Of a stretch of 64,000 nucleotides of DNA, positions 1-9,793 are shown in pieces. How positions within the stretch are numbered: position 1 is the stretch's first letter; every line of letters begins with the position of its first letter. The stretch lies in assembly GCF_005871165.1 (NCBI RefSeq), contig NZ_SWKP01000003.1, positions 372,001 through 436,000 on the forward strand, written 5' to 3'. Source of the DNA: Maricaulis alexandrii. GTDB taxonomy: Bacteria; Pseudomonadota; Alphaproteobacteria; Caulobacterales; Maricaulaceae. Both the position numbers and the translations under genes were made by a program. A model generated the notes under the pieces. It was not told the DNA's origin, searched no databases, and worked only from the letters and a program-made list of their open reading frames with translations.

Positions 1-1978
1 GGACCCGGTGCTGCGGCCAGTCCATTTCGCTCAGGATCAGATCGGCGCGCTGACAATCGGTTTGCCAATCATCCGGGTTCCGGAGGTGGATGAGGACGGC
101 CGCCTCGTTTCCGATAGGCTGCCGGCAGCCCCAATCATCGCAGTGAAGCGGTGCCCGTTCAGGCGGGGCCGTCACGCCCTGGCTCTCCAGGAAGACCCGC
201 ACGGCGAACCGGTCGCGCCGGCCATGGCTGACCTGCCAGTCCGCACCATCTTCGCTCCGGGCCACGACCACTCCCTGTCGCGAAATGAACAGATCCGGCG
301 GTGTATAAAACGCCCAGCCCAGAGCGGCGATGAGAACTCCGCCCACCCCGATCAGACGCCACGGCCCGCGCCCCAGGAGCAGACCGGCAAACCCCATGAC
401 ATAGACCAGCAAGACCCAGCCCGGAGCCCCGCGCAGCGGCTGCAGCGCGCCCGGCCAGGACGACACCCAATGTGCCATGTCCAGGACGCGCTCCAATCCC
501 CAGCCCATCACCCAGAGCGGAACCGCTTCCAGACCCAGCGGCATGAGACAGAGCGCCAGAATCCCGGCCGGCATGACCAGCAGGGAGAAGACCGGCATGA
601 CCATCAGATTGCCCGCCAGGCCGAAACTCGCCATGCGATGAAAGTGGAAGGCTGCGAAACCGCCCGTTGCCAGGCCGGCGACCAGGCTGGTCGTCGCCAT
701 GCCGCCGAAGAATTGCCGGAACCAGCCCGGCCGCTGCAGGGGCGCCGGTGGTGGACGGTGGCCCTGCCAGGCCTGGGCCACCGCCATCAGGGCCGTGACC
801 GCGGCGAAGGACATCTGGAAACCCGGTGCGATCACGGCCTCCGGGGTCAGCAGGAGAACAAGGATGAGCGCCAGGGCCAGCGTGTGGAATGACAGCGCTC
901 GCCGGCGCGCCAGCAAGGCGCCCAGCATGGCGGCCGTCATGATGAAGGCCCTCTGGGTCGGGATCGCCGCTCCGGACAGGAGCAGGTAGATCACGGCCGC
1001 CACCAGGGCCAGCCAGGCGGCAGGACGCGCCGGGTCATGCCGGCGGGCCCAGGGCGTGATGGCAGCCAGTCCGGCCCTTACTCCGAAGAAAAGCCCGCCC
1101 GCGAGCAAGGCCATGTGCAGGCCGGATATCGCAAGCAGATGACCCAGGCCGGCCGTGCGCAATGCCTCCATGTCCGACCGGTCCATGCCGGACCGGTCCC
1201 CGGTCAGAAGGGCTGCCGCCAGGGCTCCGCTTCGCTCCGGCAAGTGTGAGCGGATGCGTTGCGCCATGGCGAAGCGCAATCGCGCCAGATTGCGCCGGGC
1301 CCAGCGAAGGGGCGCCCGGCCATTCAGTTCGGGGCCAGGTTCTGCCGGGGCGATGGCATATCCCGTGCCCGCCAGGCGCCTGAAATAGGACTGGAAAGCG
1401 AGATCATAGCCGCCCGGGATCACGGCCTCTCTGGGCGGCTGCAGGACCGCCCGCACCCGGATTGTCTCGCCCGGCGTGACCGGTCCGGGATCTCCCAGGA
1501 CCCGCACCCGGTATTCCGGGGCGTCGGCCGAGGCGGGCACGGCAATCATCAGGCGCATCCGCCCGCTTCCGCTCCGGTCGATGGCCTGCAGCCAGCCGGA
1601 CACCGCCACCGCCCGCTCCCCCGTATCGATCACCGGCGCGCCCTCGAAGGCCGCGGTTCTCGCCTCACTCCGCACCAGCCCCAGGGCCAGGCCTGCCAGC
1701 AGGCACGCGATCACCCCGATCACCGGCACCAATCGGCCGGGCTGCTGTCCCCGTCTCGACAGGACAATGATGACGGACATGGCGCCCGCCAGCGCGGCCC
1801 CCATCCAGGGCAGAAGACGGCTGCTGCCCGGCACCGAAAAATAGAGTGCGCACCCCAGCATTACAGCCATAGCGAGCATGACTGCCGGACTTTCAGCGTC
1901 CGCAGCGCGAAATTTCAGCAGCGGTTTTGTCAGCCCGTCCGATGATGAAGCCGGAGGGCGCGAGGTGATGAGGAACAC
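1..1978 (-). CDS. comEC: ComEC/Rec2-type DNA uptake channel protein (partial, C-terminus off window)
   Basis: Inner-membrane competence channel family, which in transforming bacteria moves single-stranded DNA into the cytoplasm. Reading the minus strand gives a continuous hydrophobic protein with an N-terminal membrane segment (around ESPAVMLAMAVMLGCALYF), an OB-like DUF4131 region, and the family hallmark GLGHLLAISGLHMALLAGG, followed by many membrane helices. The frame stays open to base 1, so the C-terminal metallo-beta-lactamase-like part is not in the window. The reading frame opens after a TAG just upstream. I chose the GTG at 1978; the next in-frame ATG (1879) would cut into the N-terminal segment. 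It is divergent from gltX, with about 70 bp between them. Identity is secure, the start is not. Confidence 0.85.
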   Translation of the reverse strand, partial: MFLITSRPPASSSDGLTKPLLKFRAADAESPAVMLAMAVMLGCALYFSVPGSSRLLPWMGAALAGAMSVIIVLSRRGQQPGRLVPVIGVIACLLAGLALGLVRSEARTAAFEGAPVIDTGERAVAVSGWLQAIDRSGSGRMRLMIAVPASADAPEYRVRVLGDPGPVTPGETIRVRAVLQPPREAVIPGGYDLAFQSYFRRLAGTGYAIAPAEPGPELNGRAPLRWARRNLARLRFAMAQRIRSHLPERSGALAAALLTGDRSGMDRSDMEALRTAGLGHLLAISGLHMALLAGGLFFGVRAGLAAITPWARRHDPARPAAWLALVAAVIYLLLSGAAIPTQRAFIMTAAMLGALLARRRALSFHTLALALILVLLLTPEAVIAPGFQMSFAAVTALMAVAQAWQGHRPPPAPLQRPGWFRQFFGGMATTSLVAGLATGGFAAFHFHRMASFGLAGNLMVMPVFSLLVMPAGILALCLMPLGLEAVPLWVMGWGLERVLDMAHWVSSWPGALQPLRGAPGWVLLVYVMGFAGLLLGRGPWRLIGVGGVLIAALGWAFYTPPDLFISRQGVVVARSEDGADWQVSHGRRDRFAVRVFLESQGVTAPPERAPLHCDDWGCRQPIGNEAAVLIHLRNPDDWQTDCQRADLILSEMDWPQHRV

Positions 1979-2048
1979 GAAGCAGCCTTCGGTCTATCGC
2001 AAAAGCTGATATCCATGCTAACACGACTTTCCCTTCTTGCAGCGCAAC

Positions 2049-3479
2049 ATGAATTCGCACGTGCAAAACACTGACAACCCCATTCGAACGCGCTTCGCGC
2101 CGTCCCCGACCGGTTTTCTGCATATCGGCGGAGCGCGAACCGCATTGTTCAACTGGCTGCTGGCAAAACGCCATGGCGGTCAATTCTTCCTGCGGATCGA
2201 AGACACCGACCGCGCGCGTTCCACACAGGCCGCCGTCGACGCGATTCTCGATGGGCTGAGCTGGCTGGGTCTGGACTGGGATGGCGATGCCATTTCCCAG
2301 TTTGACCGCGCCGACCGTCATGTCGAAGTCGCGCATGAATTGCTGGCCAAGGGCCAGGCGTTCAAATGCTATTGCAGCCCGGATGAAGTCCAGGAATTGC
2401 GTGACCAAGCCTTTGCCGAGGGTCGCGCCCTGCGCTCACCCTGGCGCGACCGCGACCCTGCCGATGCCCCGGCTGACACGCCTTTCACCGTGCGGTTCCG
2501 GGCACCGGACAGCGATGTGACCCTCAAGGATGCCGTCCAGGGAGAGGTTCGCTGGGCCGCCAAGGAATTCGACGATCTGATCCTGCTCCGCTCGGACGGA
2601 ACGCCCACCTACAATCTGGCCGTGGTCGTGGATGATCACGATATGGGCATCACCCATATCGTGCGCGGCGATGATCACCTGGTGAATGGCGGACGCCAGA
2701 GCCAGATCTATGACGCGCTGGGCTGGGAGCGTCCGGTCTTCGCGCATATCCCGCTCATTCATGGTGATGACGGCAAGAAACTGTCGAAGCGCCATGGCGC
2801 TCTGGGTGCGGAAGACTATCGCGCCATGGGTTATCTGCCCGAAGGCCTGCGCAATTATCTACTGCGCCTGGGCTGGTCCCATGGTGACCAGGAAATCTTC
2901 ACCGATGCCGAGGCGATCGCGGCCTTCGACCTGTCCGGCCTGAACAAGGCGCCGGCCCGGATGGACATGGGCAAGCTCAATCACATCAATGGCCATCACC
3001 TGGCCCAGGCGGACGATACCCGCCTCGCCGAGCTGGTCGTGCCCTTCCTGGACGGGCTTGAAAACCGCATCGCGGATGCCGAGATCACCCAACAGCGGCT
3101 GCTTGCCGCCATGCCAGTGCTCAAGACCCGGGCGGCCACTCTGGCAGAGCTGGCACAGCAGAGCTATTTTCTGCTCAAAAACCGGCCCTTCCACCTGGAG
3201 GGCAAAGCCGCTAAACCGCTCAACGACGAAGCGCGGCAGCGTCTTTACCGGCTTTTCACCCGTTTGGCCGATTTGAACGGCTGGACGGAGAAGGCTCTTA
3301 CCGAAGAGCTCAAGAATTTCGCGGAAGCCGAAGAGATCGGTTTCGGCAAGGTTGGCCAACCGCTGCGTGCGGCGCTGACCGGTGGAGCTCCGGCTCCCGA
3401 TCTGGCGCAAGTCATGACCTTCCTGGGTCGTGAGGAAGCGCTGGACCGTATCAAGGACCAGATGTCGGCGGACGCTTAG
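2049..3479 (+). CDS. gltX: Glutamyl-tRNA synthetase
   Basis: Class I aminoacyl-tRNA synthetase charging tRNA-Glu (possibly also a tRNA-Gln precursor in an alphaproteobacterium) with glutamate. The 476-residue protein is normal size. It shows the HIGH-type motif in [13 protein letters not shown] (residues 16-28) and the KMSKS-type motif KKLSKRHG (243-250). The ATG at 2049 was chosen; a TTG 12 bases upstream is in frame but a poor start. It lies 29 bases upstream of gltA on the same strand and is divergent from comEC, so gltX-gltA probably form one transcript ending at the hairpin after gltA. Confidence 0.96.
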   Translation: MNSHVQNTDNPIRTRFAPSPTGFLHIGGARTALFNWLLAKRHGGQFFLRIEDTDRARSTQAAVDAILDGLSWLGLDWDGDAISQFDRADRHVEVAHELLAKGQAFKCYCSPDEVQELRDQAFAEGRALRSPWRDRDPADAPADTPFTVRFRAPDSDVTLKDAVQGEVRWAAKEFDDLILLRSDGTPTYNLAVVVDDHDMGITHIVRGDDHLVNGGRQSQIYDALGWERPVFAHIPLIHGDDGKKLSKRHGALGAEDYRAMGYLPEGLRNYLLRLGWSHGDQEIFTDAEAIAAFDLSGLNKAPARMDMGKLNHINGHHLAQADDTRLAELVVPFLDGLENRIADAEITQQRLLAAMPVLKTRAATLAELAQQSYFLLKNRPFHLEGKAAKPLNDEARQRLYRLFTRLADLNGWTEKALTEELKNFAEAEEIGFGKVGQPLRAALTGGAPAPDLAQVMTFLGREEALDRIKDQMSADA

Positions 3480-3508
3480 GCGAAGCCGCGAACCTAGGGG
3501 ATGACGTG

Positions 3509-4813
3509 ATGGAAAACAAAGCGAAACCGAACGGAACCGCCACCCTCACCTATAATGGTCAAAGCTTTGACCTGCCGGTGATGAGCGGGGAGATCGGTCC
3601 GGACGTGATCGATATCCGCAAGCTGTACGCACAGACGGGTATGTTCACCTTTGACCCGGGCTTCACCTCGACGGCGAGCTGTGAAAGCCAGATCACCTAT
3701 ATCGATGGCGGCGAAGGCACCCTGCTCTATCGCGGTTATCCGATCGATCAGCTGGCTGACCAGTCCAACTTCATGGAAGTCTGCTACCTGCTGCTGCACG
3801 GTGAACTGCCGAGCTCGAACGAGTTCGAGGACTTCGACTGGACCATCCGCCGCCACTCCATGCTGCACGACCAGTTCGACCAGTTCTTCCGCGGTTTCCG
3901 CCGCGACGCCCACCCGATGGCCATCATGGTCGGCACGGTCGGCGCGCTGGCTGCTTTCTACCATGACAGCACGGACATCAATGATCCGGAAGCGCGCACC
4001 ATCGCGTCGCACCGCATGATCGCCAAGATGCCGACGATCGCGGCCCGCGCCTACAAATACTCCATCGGCCAGCCCTTCATCAGCCCTCGCAACGAGCTGG
4101 ACTATGCGTCCAACTTCCTGCGCCAGTGCTTCGCCGTTCCGGCCGAGGACTACAAGGGTTCCGACGTGCTCGCCAAGGCGATGGACAAGATCTTCATCCT
4201 GCACGCCGATCACGAGCAAAACGCCTCGACCTCGACCGTCCGTCTGGCCGGTTCGTCGGGTGCCAACCCGTTCGCCTGTATCGCTTCGGGCATTGCCTCG
4301 CTGTGGGGTCCGGCCCATGGCGGTGCCAATGAAGCCGCGCTGAACATGCTTTACGAGATCGGCTCCGTGGACAAGATCCCGGAATATGTCCGCAAGGCCA
4401 AGGACAAGGACGATCCGTTCCGCCTGATGGGCTTCGGTCACCGCGTCTACAAGAACTACGATCCGCGCGCCAAGGTCATGCGCGAGACCTGCCACCAGGT
4501 TCTCGACGAACTGGGCGTGCGCAACGACCCGCTCCTGCAGGTCGCCATGGAACTGGAAAAGATCGCTCTGGAAGACGAGTACTTCGTCGAGAAGAAGCTG
4601 TACCCGAACATCGACTTCTATTCGGGCATCACGCTGAAGGCGATGGGCTTCCCGACCGAGATGTTCACCGTGCTGTTCGCCCTGGCCCGTACGGTCGGCT
4701 GGATCGCCCAGTGGAGCGAAATGGTCGAGGATCCGTCCCAGAAGATCGGCCGTCCGCGCCAGCTCTTCACCGGCGCCACGCCGCGCGATTATGTCGACCT
4801 GTCCAAGCGCTAA
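3509..4813 (+). CDS. gltA: Citrate synthase (type II)
   Basis: First enzyme of the TCA cycle: condenses oxaloacetate with acetyl-CoA. The 434-residue length is typical of the hexameric Gram-negative type. Catalytic and substrate-binding segments are seen in [15 protein letters not shown] and [15 protein letters not shown] (about residues 268-322). The ATG at 3509 follows an AGGGG ribosome binding site; a GTG directly before it is in the same frame. It sits 29 bases downstream of gltX and is followed at once by a perfect terminator hairpin. Confidence 0.97.
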   Translation: MENKAKPNGTATLTYNGQSFDLPVMSGEIGPDVIDIRKLYAQTGMFTFDPGFTSTASCESQITYIDGGEGTLLYRGYPIDQLADQSNFMEVCYLLLHGELPSSNEFEDFDWTIRRHSMLHDQFDQFFRGFRRDAHPMAIMVGTVGALAAFYHDSTDINDPEARTIASHRMIAKMPTIAARAYKYSIGQPFISPRNELDYASNFLRQCFAVPAEDYKGSDVLAKAMDKIFILHADHEQNASTSTVRLAGSSGANPFACIASGIASLWGPAHGGANEAALNMLYEIGSVDKIPEYVRKAKDKDDPFRLMGFGHRVYKNYDPRAKVMRETCHQVLDELGVRNDPLLQVAMELEKIALEDEYFVEKKLYPNIDFYSGITLKAMGFPTEMFTVLFALARTVGWIAQWSEMVEDPSQKIGRPRQLFTGATPRDYVDLSKR

Positions 4814-4836
4814 GCGAGACACAGACCGACACAAGA

Positions 4837-4868
4837 AGGGCCGCCCCATCGGGCGGCCCTTTTTCTTT
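4837..4868. terminator. Intrinsic terminator between gltA and lpxB
   Basis: A perfect 10-bp stem (AGGGCCGCCC / GGGCGGCCCT) with a CATC loop, followed on the plus strand by TTTTTCTTT. It ends gltX-gltA 23 bases after the gltA stop. Read from the minus strand it is also a hairpin, with a weaker T tract, so it may help end the long lpx transcript arriving from the other side. Confidence 0.92.
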
Positions 4869-4893
4869 GTATCGCATCATGCCGGAAACGCGA

Positions 4894-6048
4894 TCAATCG
4901 GCCTGCAGCAGGGTCAGAACCGTTTCAGCCGCCCGCCGGCTGGCATCACCCTCGCCGCGCAGCTCCCGCGTGGCAGCCATCAGCTCGTCCCCGAGTGCTG
5001 AGCGCCGCTGCGGATCGTCCAGAAACTCCGCCACGGCACCGGACAAGCGGGACGGCGTGCACCGGGTCTGCACGAATTCCGGCACCAGCATCCGGCCTGC
5101 TGCGATATTCACCAGCGAGATGAAGGGCGCTTTCATGACGCGGAGCGCCCGGATCAGCGCCCAGGTCAGCCAGCCGAGCCGGTAACCGGTCACAGTCGGC
5201 ACGCCGACAGTCGCGAGCTCCGTCACCACCGTGCCCGAACAAGCCAGAGCTGTATCAGCAGCGGCAAAGGCATCGGCCTTTTCGTCCTCGCCGACATGGA
5301 ACCAGCCAACAGCCTCGAGCCGCGGCACCAGGATATCCTCTACCGGTTCGGCGACCAGAAAGACCGGCTGCAGGTCCGGGCGATCTTCCATGAGGCGTTT
5401 GACCGCCCCTTCGAAGGACGGCCATAGCCGCCGGACTTCCGAGCTTCGGCTGCCCAGAAGGACCAGAAGCACATCCCGGTCCGGCTTCAGACCGTGACGC
5501 GCCCGGAAGCCGGGCCCATCGCCTGTCGGCATGCGGTCCAGCGTCGGATTGCCGACAAAGGTGACCGGCAGGCCGTGGGGTTCATAATACGGCGCATCAA
5601 AGGACAGGATCGTCATCAGATGATCGACGGCACCGGCCAGGGTGCGGGCCCGGCCGGGACGGGTCGCGAAGACCTGCGGGCCGACATATTTCACCAGACG
5701 GATGTCGGGGTCCTGCTCCCGGACGCCCTGGGCCACGCGCAGCATGAATCCCCAACTGTCGATCAGGACGACCATGTCCGGCTTCGTCCTGATGATGTCG
5801 GCGACCGTCTGGGCGACGCGTTCCTTGAGCAGGCCGAAGGATTTCAGCCCGTCAAAGAAGCCGAGGATGGACAGGCCGGTGATATCGACAGCACTGTCAA
5901 CACCCTCCGCAGCCATCGCCTTGCCACCCACACCCGCCAGGGTGATGTCATCCCCGGTCTGCGCCTTGAGTTCCCGTATTAGTCCGGCGCCCAACAAGTC
6001 GCCTGAGCGTTCCGCCGCGACGATATAGACTGATCGTGCCTCACCCAT
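4894..6048 (-). CDS. lpxB: Lipid-A-disaccharide synthase
   Basis: Condenses UDP-2,3-diacylglucosamine with lipid X to give the lipid A disaccharide at the inner face of the cytoplasmic membrane. The 384-residue GT19 protein opens with VYIVAAERSGDLLGAGL, the usual LpxB N-terminus, and keeps the later motifs VDHLMTILSFDAPYY and ALACSGTVVTELATVGVP. The start at 6048 overlaps the lpxI stop by 8 bases; a longer in-frame extension upstream only reads antisense-type sequence over lpxI and was discarded. Last gene of the lipid A block. Confidence 0.95.
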   Translation of the reverse strand: MGEARSVYIVAAERSGDLLGAGLIRELKAQTGDDITLAGVGGKAMAAEGVDSAVDITGLSILGFFDGLKSFGLLKERVAQTVADIIRTKPDMVVLIDSWGFMLRVAQGVREQDPDIRLVKYVGPQVFATRPGRARTLAGAVDHLMTILSFDAPYYEPHGLPVTFVGNPTLDRMPTGDGPGFRARHGLKPDRDVLLVLLGSRSSEVRRLWPSFEGAVKRLMEDRPDLQPVFLVAEPVEDILVPRLEAVGWFHVGEDEKADAFAAADTALACSGTVVTELATVGVPTVTGYRLGWLTWALIRALRVMKAPFISLVNIAAGRMLVPEFVQTRCTPSRLSGAVAEFLDDPQRRSALGDELMAATRELRGEGDASRRAAETVLTLLQAD

Positions 6049-6913
6049 GTCCGGGCTCCGCCGGATCCACAATCGTGATGAAAAGACCGTGCTCCAGAAG
6101 CGCGTCCTGCAATACATCCCGCTCCAGGATGATGGCGCCGCCCGCTTCCAGCACGATGCCGGCCAGCCCGGCCCGGGCACAGGCCTCAACGGTATCGAGG
6201 CCGACGGTCGGCAAGTCGACGCGCCGTTCCTGGATCGGCTTGGGCATTTTTGCGAGCACACCGCGCCGGTCCTGCTCAGAGCCGCGCACTTCTGCCGGCA
6301 GGCCGGCGACCCGCTCCAGCATGGCCTGTGTGCCTTCCTGTGCCTCGACGGCCAGAACCAGGCCATCGGCGACGACCGCAGCCTGGCCGATATCCAGCTC
6401 GCCCATGCGGCGCGCGATCCCGGCGGCCTTGGCGATATCGTCAGCATGGGCGGACGGGTCCACGCCCATGGCGTCATCGCGGCCGGCCGGCGTCAGCGCG
6501 GTCTTCACGGCATCAGCCCCGACAACCCGGAAGCCCGCAGTCTCGAAGGCCTCCACGACAACGCGGATCAGGGCGTCATCACCCTTTCGACCGGCCGCCA
6601 GGGCTTTGGGCAGAAGCGCCAAGCCCTTGGCATCCATTTTCAAGGCAGAGAAATCCGGGCGCGTCACATAGCCGGCGAAACACAGCGTGTCGCATCCGGC
6701 CGCTTTCAATGATTTGATGATGGCGCCGATCTGCCCGACCGCATGCGTGCAGGTTTCGAACCCGGAAAAATCCCGGTCGACAAAGCCTTTCAGCAAGACG
6801 AGGAAAGGGTTCTCATCCTTTCGGGCCTGCGCCAGTTCCAGCGGCAGATCCCCGCCACCGGCCAGAATGCCCAGACGCGACCAATCCGCCGTCTGCGCCT
6901 TCGTGTCAGTCAT
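6041..6913 (-). CDS. lpxI: UDP-2,3-diacylglucosamine pyrophosphatase, LpxI type
   Basis: Hydrolyses UDP-2,3-diacylglucosamine to lipid X and UMP, the step between LpxD and LpxB. LpxI is the unrelated replacement for LpxH in many alphaproteobacteria and was first defined in Caulobacter. The 290-residue protein begins with [16 protein letters not shown] and carries the conserved [17 protein letters not shown] near its C-terminus, as expected for the family (formerly DUF1009). Its position between lpxA and lpxB, with 8-base overlaps on both sides, supports the call. Confidence 0.94.
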   Translation of the reverse strand: MTDTKAQTADWSRLGILAGGGDLPLELAQARKDENPFLVLLKGFVDRDFSGFETCTHAVGQIGAIIKSLKAAGCDTLCFAGYVTRPDFSALKMDAKGLALLPKALAAGRKGDDALIRVVVEAFETAGFRVVGADAVKTALTPAGRDDAMGVDPSAHADDIAKAAGIARRMGELDIGQAAVVADGLVLAVEAQEGTQAMLERVAGLPAEVRGSEQDRRGVLAKMPKPIQERRVDLPTVGLDTVEACARAGLAGIVLEAGGAIILERDVLQDALLEHGLFITIVDPAEPGHG

Positions 6914-7700
6914 GGGGCATGCAGACCGATCGTTTGGCGTCTTCCCGGATGAAGGCGATGATTTCCATTACCGGCGCATTCTCCTTGTAGAGATGCGCCA
7001 CATCATCCACGCGCTCGTCGAACGTACCCTCTTCGGCGAACAGGAGCCGGTAGGCGGCCCGCAAATCCCGCAGCGTTTCGCGCGGCATGCCGCGACGCTT
7101 CAGACCGACCACGTTGAGCCCGGCCAGGTGGGCGTGATTGCCGATCACCGACCCGTAGGGGATGACATCCGCGGTTACCATGGCCATGGCGCCGACAAAG
7201 GCATGACGGCCGATCCGGCTCTTCTGGTGGATGCCCGCATAGCCGCCCAAGATGGCATGATCCGCGATGATGGTTTCGCCGCCAATGGCCGCACAGTTCG
7301 CGAACACGACCCGATTGCCCACGATACAATCATGGGCGACATGGGCGCCGACCATGAAATACCCGTCATCGCCGACCACGGTCTGGCCCCGGGCGAAGGT
7401 CGTGCCCGGGTGCATGGTGACATTTTCGCGCATGATATTGCGCTGACCGATGATGAGCTTGGTGTCCTCGCCCTGGTATTTGAAGTCCTGGGGCGGATGA
7501 CCCAAATGGACGCCCGGATAGAGGACGCAATCCTCGCCCAACTGGGTGTGGCCAGCGATTGTCGCATGGGAAATCATGCGAACCCGGTCGCCCAGTTTCA
7601 CATTAGGGCCGACCATGCAGAAGGGCCCGATCTCGACGCCGTCGCCCAGTTCGGCCCCGTCTGCGATAATCGCGGTGGGATGGATATCAGCCTGGCTCAT
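6906..7700 (-). CDS. lpxA: Acyl-ACP-UDP-N-acetylglucosamine O-acyltransferase
   Basis: First acyl transfer of lipid A synthesis, in the cytoplasm: 3-hydroxyacyl from ACP to UDP-GlcNAc. The 264-residue protein has the left-handed beta-helix hexapeptide pattern from the N-terminus ([20 protein letters not shown]) and the LpxA catalytic-region His in VAHDCIVGN. The C-terminal helical part ([20 protein letters not shown]) separates it from LpxD. It overlaps fabZ by 4 bases (ATGA) and lpxI by 8. Confidence 0.96.
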   Translation of the reverse strand: MSQADIHPTAIIADGAELGDGVEIGPFCMVGPNVKLGDRVRMISHATIAGHTQLGEDCVLYPGVHLGHPPQDFKYQGEDTKLIIGQRNIMRENVTMHPGTTFARGQTVVGDDGYFMVGAHVAHDCIVGNRVVFANCAAIGGETIIADHAILGGYAGIHQKSRIGRHAFVGAMAMVTADVIPYGSVIGNHAHLAGLNVVGLKRRGMPRETLRDLRAAYRLLFAEEGTFDERVDDVAHLYKENAPVMEIIAFIREDAKRSVCMPHD

Positions 7701-8143
7701 AGGTTTTCGACCGCCTTGGCAGAGAATTCAGCCTGCACGGCCCGGACGCCGTCGGCAAAGACCTCACCCTTGAACTTGAACACGCCATGGCGAGCCGCCG
7801 TCACGCTCACCGGCATGCGCAGCATCATGCCCGGGCGTACGGGCGAGCGGAAACGGACCTTGTCCGTGCCCATGAAGAACACGGTGGCAGCATCCGGCCG
7901 CACATCCAGTGTCTTGTACATCAGCACCGCGCCCGCTTGGGCCATGGCCTCGATCATCAAGACGCCCGGCATCACCGGATTGCCCGGGAAATGCCCCGGG
8001 AAAAACGGCTCATTGGCGGTCACAGCCTTGAGGCCGACGATGGATTCGCCCGCCTTGTAGTCTTCCGCCGCGTCGATCAGCAGGAAGGGATAGCGGTGTG
8101 GCAGGAGGGTGAGGATCTCCTGGTGTTCAATCCGGTCGGACAC
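7697..8143 (-). CDS. fabZ: 3-hydroxyacyl-ACP dehydratase FabZ
   Basis: Dehydrates 3-hydroxyacyl-ACP in fatty acid elongation. It competes with LpxA and LpxD for the same 3-hydroxyacyl-ACP pool, which explains its place between them. The 148-residue hotdog-fold protein shows [13 protein letters not shown] with the catalytic His and [15 protein letters not shown] with the catalytic Glu. It lies 5 bases from lpxD and overlaps lpxA by 4. Confidence 0.96.
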   Translation of the reverse strand: MSDRIEHQEILTLLPHRYPFLLIDAAEDYKAGESIVGLKAVTANEPFFPGHFPGNPVMPGVLMIEAMAQAGAVLMYKTLDVRPDAATVFFMGTDKVRFRSPVRPGMMLRMPVSVTAARHGVFKFKGEVFADGVRAVQAEFSAKAVENL

Positions 8144-8148
8144 TGACG

Positions 8149-9180
8149 TCAGTCCTTTTTCTTCTTGGTCGTCCGGTAGAGACGGCGCAGGGCGGCAATC
8201 TGCTTCATTTCCGCTTCGATGGGTTGAGCCGGCGATCCGAGCCAGGTTTGTCCGGGCGGTATATTGCGGCCAACGGCCGAGTTTCCGCCAACCCGGGCCC
8301 CGGCCCCGATCTCGATATGGTCATGCGTACCGACACGTCCGCCGAACATCACGCCATCCCCGATCGTGCAGCTGCCCGAAACGCCGGCATAGGCGGCCAT
8401 CACGACATTTTTCCCCACCTGGCAGTTGTGCCCGATATGGCAGAGATTATCGATCTTGGTCCCCTCTCCGATTCGCGTCGGGCCGAACACACCGCGGTCG
8501 ATACAGGAATTTGCGCCAATCGTGACGCGATCCCCGATCTCCACCGATCCCAGATGCGGAACATCGGCCAGCCCTTGGTCGGATACTGCGACGCCAAAGC
8601 CCGCCTCGCCAATCACGGCTCCCGCAAAAATGTTGCAGTCCTGACCGATATCCGAGCACTGGATGACAGCATGGGCACCGATCCGGCTGCCCGCGCCGAT
8701 ATGGCAACCGGCGCCGATGACCGCTCCCGGCCCGAGGGCCACGCCGTCACCGATCACGGCATCCTCGCCGATCACGACACCGGGCGACATGCGCACGTCT
8801 GCGCCCAATTTCGCCGTCGCTGACACGGCCTCACCCACAGGCATGGGCCTCACCACGAACAAGGCCGCCGCCGCCCGGGCAAAACCGCCACGCGGGTGCG
8901 TGTGCGTCAGCACGATCGCACCGCGGCCTTCCAGGTCCGGGATCAAGGGTTCGGGTGCCAGGACAAACACGCCGTCGAGCCGCTTGTCGTCGGGCAGGCC
9001 GCGAATGGCAGCGGGATTGTCGGCATAGGCCAGAACGCCCGGCTCAGCGGACGCCAGCGGGGCCAGCATGTCGATGGTGGCGTCACCGGCTCCGGAATCA
9101 GAAATCGCCGCACCCGAAAGCGCGGCGATCTCAGTAAGAGTCAGTGGGCCCAGCCGGTTGAAGAAACGCGGATCGGCCAC
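8149..9180 (-). CDS. lpxD: UDP-3-O-(3-hydroxyacyl)glucosamine N-acyltransferase
   Basis: Adds the N-linked hydroxyacyl chain to UDP-3-O-acylglucosamine, third step of lipid A synthesis. The 343-residue protein has the LpxD N-terminal uridine-binding domain (PLTLTEIAALSGA onward, about residues 1-105), then a long hexapeptide-repeat beta helix with the catalytic-His region in LCHIGHNCQVGKNVVMAA. It lies between ompH and fabZ, 9 and 5 bases from them, as in most proteobacterial lpx clusters. Confidence 0.96.
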   Translation of the reverse strand: MADPRFFNRLGPLTLTEIAALSGAAISDSGAGDATIDMLAPLASAEPGVLAYADNPAAIRGLPDDKRLDGVFVLAPEPLIPDLEGRGAIVLTHTHPRGGFARAAAALFVVRPMPVGEAVSATAKLGADVRMSPGVVIGEDAVIGDGVALGPGAVIGAGCHIGAGSRIGAHAVIQCSDIGQDCNIFAGAVIGEAGFGVAVSDQGLADVPHLGSVEIGDRVTIGANSCIDRGVFGPTRIGEGTKIDNLCHIGHNCQVGKNVVMAAYAGVSGSCTIGDGVMFGGRVGTHDHIEIGAGARVGGNSAVGRNIPPGQTWLGSPAQPIEAEMKQIAALRRLYRTTKKKKD

Positions 9181-9189
9181 GGTCTGTCC

Positions 9190-9789
9190 CTATTGCTGTT
9201 GAGCCGCAGCGGCAGCAGCAGCTTCCTGGGAGACGCGGACACGGGCGACCTGCACCGTCGGCAGGGCCGTGTTCAGACGCTCGATCACGATCGGAGTGAT
9301 GTCCACGTCCGGAGACGCGAAGACCAGATTGCCACGATCGATCAGGATATCGATGCCACGCTCTTCCACGACCGCCTGCAGGATCGGCTGCAGGGCCTGA
9401 TAGACCGGCTGCATGGCCTGACGTTCGGTCTGCACCAGCTCTTGCTGGCGCGCACGACGGGCCAGTTCAAACTGCTGGGCGTTCTGGTTGAGCGCTTCGA
9501 TGCGCTGCATCAGGTCCGGACGGCCCTGGATGGCTTGCGGCGTCATGGAGGCGGTTTCCGCACCCAGGCGCTCGGTTTCCTGCTGGATCGGCTGACCGAG
9601 CGCGTTGAGCTCGGCGTCGATTTCCGTGGCGATTTCCTGGATCCGCGAGGCGATGTGCTGACCGACAGCGCTTTCCCGCAGGACGCGTTCTTCGTTGAAC
9701 ACGGCGATGGAGGGCTGCTGGGCCATGGCCGGCGCGGCCAGACCGGCAATCATCACCGGGAGAAGAAGGATGGATTTGAGAAATTTCAT
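9190..9789 (-). CDS. ompH: OmpH/Skp-family periplasmic chaperone
   Basis: Periplasmic chaperone that holds unfolded outer-membrane proteins for the BAM machine. From the ATG at 9789 the protein has 199 residues, with a clean signal peptide (MKFLKSILLLPVMIAGLAAPAMAQQ) and the Skp-like pattern of an N-terminal strand (IAVFNEERVLRES), a long Gln/Glu/Ala-rich helical hairpin and a C-terminal strand region. The ATG lies 4 bases after the bamA stop; longer in-frame starts fall inside bamA. The tail is Ala/Gln-rich (AAAAAAQQQ). Confidence 0.9.
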   Translation of the reverse strand: MKFLKSILLLPVMIAGLAAPAMAQQPSIAVFNEERVLRESAVGQHIASRIQEIATEIDAELNALGQPIQQETERLGAETASMTPQAIQGRPDLMQRIEALNQNAQQFELARRARQQELVQTERQAMQPVYQALQPILQAVVEERGIDILIDRGNLVFASPDVDITPIVIERLNTALPTVQVARVRVSQEAAAAAAAQQQ

Positions 9790-9793
9790 AACT

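Noticed and set aside
1979-2048. Promoters in the comEC-gltX divergent gap
   Set aside because: Both genes must start from here, but no pair of -35 and -10 boxes matched well enough to place.
4894-6477. LpxB with a 143-residue N-terminal extension
   Set aside because: The extension is a shifted frame of lpxI; the LpxB family start is the Met at 6048.
6687-8060. Plus-strand open frame over lpxI, lpxA and fabZ
   Set aside because: Antisense frame of three clearly recognised genes.
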